NCBI GenBank assembly: GCA_029216955.1
Contig: JANAVB010033216.1
Coordinates: 7,055,138 to 7,119,137, forward strand
Direction of reading: 5' to 3'
Source: Iris pallida
Lineage: Eukaryota > Streptophyta > Magnoliopsida > Asparagales > Iridaceae
Length of the DNA: 64,000 bases
Part shown: in pieces, positions 57,151-64,000 of the stretch
How the letters are laid out: every line of letters begins with the position of its first letter
How positions within the stretch are numbered: the first letter of the stretch is position 1
Translations under genes and position numbers: made by a program
Notes under the pieces: model-generated
What the model saw: the letters and a program-made list of their open reading frames with translations, nothing else
Databases searched by the model: none
Told to the model about the DNA's origin: nothing

Positions 57151-59333
57151 CATATACAATCAATAGGTAAAACACAACAAATGCATAAAAATAGCTAGAA
57201 AATATGAATCAAACCCAACAGTCAAATCCCACAAGTCTAAAACAGCGTCCAAGAATCAAAAACTTAGAAATTATCGCATTAAATCCCAGGAATCAAATTA
57301 TCACAAAATTCTTCAAATTCAATTTCAAGGAAAAACCCAATTATACTTGAAAAAGGAAAACAAATAGGTAATAATCCCGCGGATCACTTCCCGCAAGTCC
57401 AAAATATCATATATAAGTTAACAAGTCAGAAATTATCGATTAAAAGTCGAAGAATCAAAATATCACATTTCTATTCAAAATATTGAACCCGAAAAATCCA
57501 ATTTCGACAAAATGACCCAAATCACAAAATACTCCAAACCAACTCACGAAACTTGGCAAGTGCGTTGGTCTCGACACGTGGGACGTGCTCGGGTACTCCC
57601 ATGGTCGAAACCGTGTCCGTGTCGTGTCCAGAGAGTGTGCATCGAAAAAATCGACTTCGCGTGTCGAAGAGGGTGTTCTCGCTCGATTGCGCGTCATACG
57701 CGTAACGAGAAGCCTTGTGCTCGTGCACACAGCTAGGTAGGGTCACGGGGTAGGTCTAGGATACGTCGACACGACACGAAGTCACAGCGACATGCCACAG
57801 CGGCTCGCGCAACAGCGTGCAGCCTGCGCGTGCGCGCGTGCGTGCGTGCTCGTGCATGCGGTTCGTCGCTCGTGGCTCACGCGTCGGGCCACGCCACGAC
57901 TCGGGATCGAGTCCTTGGGTAGTCTAGGTGTAGGGATACGTGTTTCAACTCCTGGTATGGGTCCTCAACGTGCCGTGTTCGCGTACGAAGGCCGTATCAG
58001 CAGCGAATTTCAGTCCGAGTGCACAGTTCAGCCGACCAGTGCACGTGTGATTTCTCCGCGCTCGCTCGACAAAACATCGTGGAATTTTACGGGCATGTGG
58101 GCAGAGGTTGCCCCTACGTGCTCGTAAAATTTCATGCAAGACGGAGCTCTGTGCATCGAGTTATGATGCACAGACAGCAGGGCGTGCACGGGATCTCGTG
58201 TACGCGTGTCCGTGTCCGTTTGGATGCCGAAATCGTGTCGATTTTCGATCCGTCTTCACGAAAGTTGTTACAAATCATATAAGGAAGGATTTCATGAAAA
58301 TAGAATCGAAAATTAACACTTTTCAATTCTAAGTGGCATTTTGCCGAACACGTGCAACGTGAGACCGATACGTGTCCGATACCGCTATCAAACGAAACCA
58401 AAATCCTATGAAACTTCATACACAGATCAAGGGTGCCTATATGGATGCAATAATGTAGAAAATTCAGGAGAAACAAATGTAGATCGGGATTTACCTATTG
58501 AGAGTCGGAATCTCAATAAAGGAATTCTCCGAGCGCTTTGTCGGCCGATTTCTCCCGAGCAAATGCCTCCTCCTCCTTGCTAGCAGTACTCCAGCAAGAT
58601 CCTCTCCTTCCTACGAGCGCAATGGAATTCGTTTGGGGAGAAACGAACTCCGGATGAAAAAGTTGGAATTTTTGGAGAGTGGAGGCTAGGGTTTCTCTTG
58701 GAGGCTAATGTATTTCTCTACACAATGAGGAAGGGGCTGCTATGGCCGGCCAGAGGTAGGGGTGTTAGGGTTAGGATTTGCACATGGGCCTAGGCTCCCT
58801 AAGTTGCTAATAAAGCCCAAGTCAAAAAGGCTTTAAAAAGGCTAACTAGAAAATGACTTAAAATTCATTTAAATCATTCTAAAAATAACTAATAAATTCT
58901 AAATTAAATCTAAATGATGAAAATTTAAGTCTAACTATGACGTTAGGTTTCTAGTCATGGTTGGCTAAGGTCAAACCACTTATACTACCAAAACGCCAAT
59001 TCAGCTATCAATCAAACCGTACAACAAGCAATTTAATTAATAAATTAATAAAATTCAAAGTAATGCACAATGACTAAAATATCCTTAGCCTAAAAATAGG
59101 TAATTAGCCAATCTAGTCACATGGTCGAGTCTCCTTGGTCATGGTTAGTCTCTAGGTCAAGCAGTCTCTAGGGTTAAGCTAGCAACAACCAAAATCACAA
59201 TACACACATCTAAATAATATAAAATAAATAAAGAAAATCACCAAAAATCTTAATATGATTTAAATATTATTATTAAATGATAAAAAGTACAAAAGTACAA
59301 AATTATTCTCATTTTTGAAAAGTGGTGGTTACA

Positions 59334-59375
59334 AGTCTACCCTCCTTAAAATAATTTCGTCCTCAAAATTAAGAT
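59334..59375 (-). other. Polypurine tract region of E
   Basis: The minus strand reads TTTGAGGACGAAATTATTTT then AAGGAGGGTAGACT before the LTR, the same Tekay/Del motif as in F. Confidence 0.85.
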
Positions 59376-59532
59376 GATCCTACTCCTTCTAGGTCGAATC
59401 CCCAACAATCATGGTCTTAAGAAAACTTATCTAAATCATGCAGTTGGAAAGATATCATACAGGATTATGGCAGGTAATATCAGTCTGGGGTCTCATCATC
59501 TATCCATTAGTCATTCTTGATCAAAAGTAGTC

Positions 59533-60243
59533 CTAAGGTATCAAAACATACAAACAATATGGTAGGGTACAGTAATCATCAAGATAGGATAAGGTATAGG
59601 TCAAGAACTCACCTCTACTAGGTCTGGTAGCTGGAACTCTCTCCTGGAGGTAGACCTCGACTAGGGCAGGTGTAGTAGGACAGTCTTGTATCTTGTGTGC
59701 AGCTGACCCACAAAATAGGCACAATCCTAGTCTCTTCCTACAGTCCTTCTATACGTGCCCAGACTTCTTACAGAAGGCACAGGTAGGCACTCGCTCAATT
59801 GGCCTCTGCTGGACATGAATCTGCACTGGATGGGCTGGTCTAGGCTGGAAGCCGGTGTACTCCTGAGGCTCTGGGTATAAACTGCTCTTCGTTCTCTTGG
59901 GGCTAGGCTCTCCCCTCGAATGCAAGTAATCCCACAACAGTTGGATACTGAGACTCTGCTCTCTCATAAGCTCAGCCTGAAGTCTCTGTACCTCTCACAC
60001 ATCCTAAAGAAGTCTGTAAATATAAGCCCTATCAGGAATGGCATGGGGTACCACTCCAAGAGGTAAAGGGAGGCCCTCAGTCTCCGACTGAACTGCAGCC
60101 CTCTCCTGAAGGATAGAAGATGGAGGAAAAATCTCCGGTAAGGCTGCTAACACCTCATGAGCAATAGAAGGGAAAAGTACAATCTCGATCTCATCCGGAA
60201 CTGCAGCTGTGCACTGGGGACAGACTCTGGTCATGGGTGCCAT
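59533..60243 (-). pseudogene. Element E gag-like protein, coiled coil plus two zinc knuckles, no capsid domain
   Basis: From the ATG at 60243 the minus strand encodes an N-terminal segment with a CX2C pair (CPQCTAA), a Pro/Leu-rich region, a probable coiled coil (VQRLQAELMREQSLSIQLL, about 59990-59935), a basic/Pro-rich linker, then two CX2CX4HX4C knuckles: CAFCKKSGHV, a stop, then KDC; and CLFCGSAAHKIQDC (about 59711-59670). Three in-frame stops (two near 60004, one inside the first knuckle near 59748) break about 235 codons; otherwise the frame is continuous. The capsid domain usual between coiled coil and knuckles in Tekay gag is absent. It may bind RNA for packaging by a helper element, but that is inference. 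Confidence 0.65.
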
Positions 60244-62782
60244 TCTGGAAAATAATAAATTATCGGGATGTAAGGCAGTCTATCATCCTATATGAAAACT
60301 GGTGATTATATAAAAACAACTAGGAATTAACTATAAAGCGTTACTATTCTAAAGATGATCAAAAACGAAAGTTTAAAGCACGACAGTCAATAGCATTGAA
60401 ATCCAATACGATATATATAAAAGAAAATTTAGTCTCGACACGATCTAAGTTGATCAATCTCTGGGTAAATCAAGATTTGGGCAAGATGGGGAACAAGGTC
60501 ATCAAAGTCTGAGCACGAGCATCCAAGGATGGAGATCTAGGTCACAATTAAATTTAATTCAATTGAGTACGACCCAGGATATTAATATGATAAGAGAATG
60601 GGACCAAAGTCGACTGGTCGTGATCAAGGGAGTTAGGTTCAATAATATTGAAAATTTTAAAGGATAATTCAAGAATATGGAATAAGTCAATTTTCTCCTC
60701 TTGATAGGAAAAACAAAAGACAAGGTTTCATAGGAAAGTCAAGTTAATCATCTCTCTCTGATACCATCAAGCTTATCTAATCATCATTTGCCAATCATAT
60801 CTTTATCTCATAACTTCAAATATGAAAATCAACCTTTATATGACTACCACCAAGAATTTATACCCTTTTGTTATGAAGATTAGACCTTGTCATGATCATC
60901 GTAGGCTCAATTCCTAAATTCTAAAACATTACTCATAAAGCATACCCTTTTATTTATTAGCACTCAATACTAACCACTTAATCATCTTTAAATCCAAATT
61001 CTTCCACCTTGTCTTAAATTAGATCCGAAACCCGTAAATCAAGTTTTATGAAATCCTTGGACTTGTTCAAATTACTCTCCTCGTGTTTATTCAATCTGAA
61101 ACTACTAGGCCTTACAAAACTTATTTTACATTAAAATTAACCTTCGTATTTCCTTCCACGTACACCCTCAAATATTATTCTCCTTAAAATTTAAAATTTC
61201 CTCAAAAATCTCTATATTTTCTTTAACTCAAAAATCCTTGTGTTCTTTCTGTTCTTAGCCATTTTCTTGCAATACCTTATTCAATTTCGTATTGCCATCG
61301 AATACAGTTAAAATCTCTTCTCCATTACTAAGTCCCTAAATTTAACATTATAGCCTTAAAGTGCAACGTCTCAAGAATCAATAACCAAAATTTATCCAAG
61401 TCCTCAAACTAAGTTGACCTCGAATATCCTCGTCAGCTAAGAAATGCATCTATTATCTACATCCAAATATTTCTCTGTGTGTGATCATTCCTAGATTGAT
61501 AATATAAATCTCTTGATTTCATTCTCACTTTTTACCACATCACTATCTCAAAATTCTATATCAAAGACCAACATTTTATATCCCTACTTAGATTATCATG
61601 AGATAACAAATTGTGTCCTTTTCGAGCTAGATGATTTACGTCACTTCCTCGACCTTTCCAAGGTAAAGAGATATAGAGATTCAAGTTTTCAAAGTATAGA
61701 GGACAGAATTTGATACGAGATAGTGATTGATGTAATTGGGATATAGTTAACTAAGATAAGGAAAAATAGGAATACAAGAAATAATGGCAAGAAAGAAATA
61801 ATGATAAAACCTGTTCTTGCTTATCTGTTCAAAGAAATGAACGAATTTTGAGATATAATCTGATAACCATACACGTCTTCCTGAAATCATGTTGCTAGAA
61901 TTTTGCCACGCCAGTAAGCATAGCTGCAATAAACAATAGAGTCCGTGACTAAGGTATACACCCTATAATCATGTTATTTAGAATTCTTACCTCGCCAACC
62001 GGTATGGCTGCAAGAAATATAGATTCCATAACTAGGATAAGTATATCTAAATCAAGCTCTACGTCCTTGTCATACTAGCCAGTATGACTGCGATAAATCC
62101 TAACTCCTCAATTAAAGTAGACATTTACCTTTCCCACTGTCCTTATCGAGTATGTTATCAGGTTATACCCTAAATTCCAAAATAAAATAAATATAAATAT
62201 AAATATATTTAAATACAAACTCAAAGTTAACAACTAACCATCAAGATTCAAAATTCAACAATGAATCCATTAAAATCAAATTCAATAACAAGGAGTAATG
62301 GGTGAATCGAATGAGTAATGGGTGAGTCAAATCAAGGGAAAAGATTTCAAATCGAAGTTAAAATAAGATTCTCAAGGGTCGTCCCAGGAATCTCTCAAGG
62401 AATCCTTATAGTGATTGAGTATCCTCTCATTCTAACACTTTGCTTCCTATACTCTATAACAGGCTCGTAGTAGTACGACTAAGTCGCTGTACTACCACGA
62501 TATCGTACTAATACGAATTAGGACCTGCATGGACCGGAGCGATGAGATTGTATCTCCCTAACCATCCTGAAGACAGATCAAAACAAGAAGCAATTACCGA
62601 GAATGAAGCAAAAAAATTAAAGGAGGACAGTTGTTTTCAAAAGAAGACAATTAACAACAAGAATTAGATAAGAGTTTTCCTAATGTGATTGAGTACCTTA
62701 ACTTATCTCCTATATCCTACTGCAGGCTGTAATGATTCTCTAGTTCGAGTACCACTACGAAATAACACTATTTGTGATTGGA
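60244..62782 (-). other. Element E long leader, no gene
   Basis: 2.5 kb between PBS and the gag-like ORF, AT-rich with only short frames (61513-61713, 61747-61929). It contains three degenerate repeats of about 85 bp (61895-62110, core 'cgccag..tatggctgc') and a duplicated stretch including the PBS (62410-62540 and 62685-62798). The PBS-like TGGTATCAGAG lies on minus at 60756-60766. Confidence 0.6.
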
Positions 62783-62798
62783 CCTGCATGGGCCACCA
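62783..62798 (-). other. Primer binding site of E (tRNA-Ile type)
   Basis: On plus CCTGCATGGGCCACCA, identical to element F. On the sense strand TGGTGGCCCATGCAGG, 9 nt after the LTR end. Confidence 0.82.
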
Positions 62799-62807
62799 CT
62801 AAAAATG

Positions 62808-64000
62808 TGTCACGACCCGCACCCAGTGTAAGGGCACGAGACGTGGGTACGTCCAACCTACGTTGCAGTGTCGACGGTAGAACGTTGTCCTAGGTCCAAC
62901 AATTAACACAATATAGAATATGCTCCAATTGGAGAATGATAAATATGTGGTACAACTCAATCACAATAACTAAGATGGAATAGAAGAAAGATAATCTCTA
63001 CAGAGAGTCACAGTATGAATAACAATCCCGATGTAAACCACACCATAATAAATCTTAATACAATCACAAAGTCTCATAACTAGATAATAATAACAGTCTA
63101 ATCTAACTCATGGCAAGTCTTCAGCGACTACTGGATCCTGCTGAGGGTCCAGGTCACATGTGTCAACTAGGCCTGCTCCATAGTAAGTGTCGCAGCAATC
63201 CTCATCATTTATAATATTTTCAATGGGTCTAGTCAGGACAGGAACGAATACATATCTCCCACACAGTTCATAACATGAAAGGAAATATGAAACAAGCTAT
63301 AGAATAATATACATGAACTGCTGATAAAGAAATAGTAGATAGACTGTAAAAAGAAGAACATGATATAGTGGAAATAGATATACATGATATAGATGAGAAA
63401 ACTGAGCTAACTACGTGATTCAGAGAACATGTTTGGTTATGTAAACAGGCTTAGGTTATACATGACTTAAATCTAGTTTGGAGTTATACATGAAATGGTG
63501 TAGATCACGTAACCAAATAAATACTTCCCCTGTCCCAATCAGTACACAAGGATCTGTCCAGGTTATGTTATTGCACATGAAAGTAGTGCGTCACATGGAT
63601 AGCTAGTCCACATGCACACTGGGTCATACATGAAGGCTCACATGATCATGAGTGTACATGAATGTCACATGAGTATACATGAATAAGTACGAATATAATG
63701 CGTAGACGATGCACATGATAAAGTACATGAGCACAATATACCCGATGTATTCGAGGGGATAACATCGCATGAAGAGATCCATATAGTACTAATCCGTGAT
63801 ATATCGTGACAGCAACAAGTAAACTAGTCTATAACAAGTAAATATGCCCAAGCAAGAATGAAACGGTTAGAGAATGTACTCGCCTGACAATCCAAGCTGC
63901 TGATGAGGATGTGTAACTGAACTGCAGTGATGTAAACCTATTTAGAGTAACCACAAGTCACAATATAGTCTAACATATCATAAGGAATGCCTACAATGCA
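62808..64000 (-). repeat. 5' LTR of element E, partial
   Basis: TGTCACGACCCGCACCC start. Collinear with 54822-56014 and runs off the window end. Confidence 0.92.

Larger units (their letters stand above)
54822..59333 (-). repeat. 3' LTR of element E
   Basis: On plus from TGTCACGACCCGCACCC to GTGGTGGTTACA. It includes three (TA)n arrays and a GC-rich segment (57540-58260) with CGTG-rich runs. The ORFs in these parts are compositional. Confidence 0.88.
54822..64000 (-). mobile_element. Element E: LTR retrotransposon with 4.5 kb LTRs and a zinc-knuckle-only ORF
   Basis: 3' LTR 54822-59333 (4,512 bp), internal region 59334-62807 (3.5 kb), 5' LTR from 62808 and cut at the window end. The visible 1.19 kb of the second LTR is close to 96 percent identical to the first by eye. 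The minus orientation comes from the PPT, the gag-like ORF and the PBS. No protease, RT, RNase H or integrase can be found, so it is non-autonomous. Confidence 0.88.

Overview
The window is plant nuclear DNA, almost certainly from a flowering plant; the species cannot be named from the sequence. It is a dense, old, nested pile of transposable elements. I find no intact host gene, no rRNA or tRNA gene and no CRISPR array. Nearly all recognisable coding sequence is decayed gag-pol of Ty3/gypsy chromoviruses, with a Reina-like element (A) and several Tekay/Del-like families. One CACTA DNA transposon, small TIR elements and one Copia-like LTR are also present.

Layout. 1-2271: Tekay-like LTR remnant, minus strand. 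3080-6177: non-autonomous TIR element with a GC-rich captured-looking segment (3330-3815) and a nested TIR element (4149-5981) that carries a long array of short palindromes. 6178-6634 and 38881-39266: one host-like segment split by element A. 6640-38875: Reina-like element A (TSD GTTCG). Its gag-pol is cut by three insertions: B (9761-22950, minus, Tekay-like), solo LTR H (23562-27526, TSD GACGG) and the coding-free element D (28519-38270, TSD GCAGC). D itself holds solo LTR G (29297-32197, TSD ACGAT). B holds a Copia-like LTR (14705-19674), which holds a CACTA element (15683-19429, TSD AAC), which holds a MITE. That is five nested levels. 39272-52275: inverted composite of a Tekay-like element C with a U5 LTR end at both outer borders, split in gag by F (42179-49022, TSD GCAGC), which has LTRs of about 3 kb around only 893 bp. 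53123-53610: patchwork of short copied segments, including an RT fragment. 54822-64000: element E, with 4.5 kb LTRs, whose only coding remnant is a small gag-like protein with two zinc knuckles; its second LTR runs off the window.

How the parts relate. A, C and D carry the usual initiator-Met tRNA primer site (TGGTATCAGAGC or one mismatch). B, E and F carry a site that matches the 3' end of a plant tRNA-Ile, set 8-9 nt from the LTR. D, E and F have no polymerase, so they would need proteins supplied in trans. The most unusual structures are the shared tRNA-Ile primer site, the U5-U5 palindromic composite C, the templated patchwork at 53.1-53.6 kb and the palindrome array at 4.6-5.5 kb. All identity statements are by eye; no alignment or database search was run.
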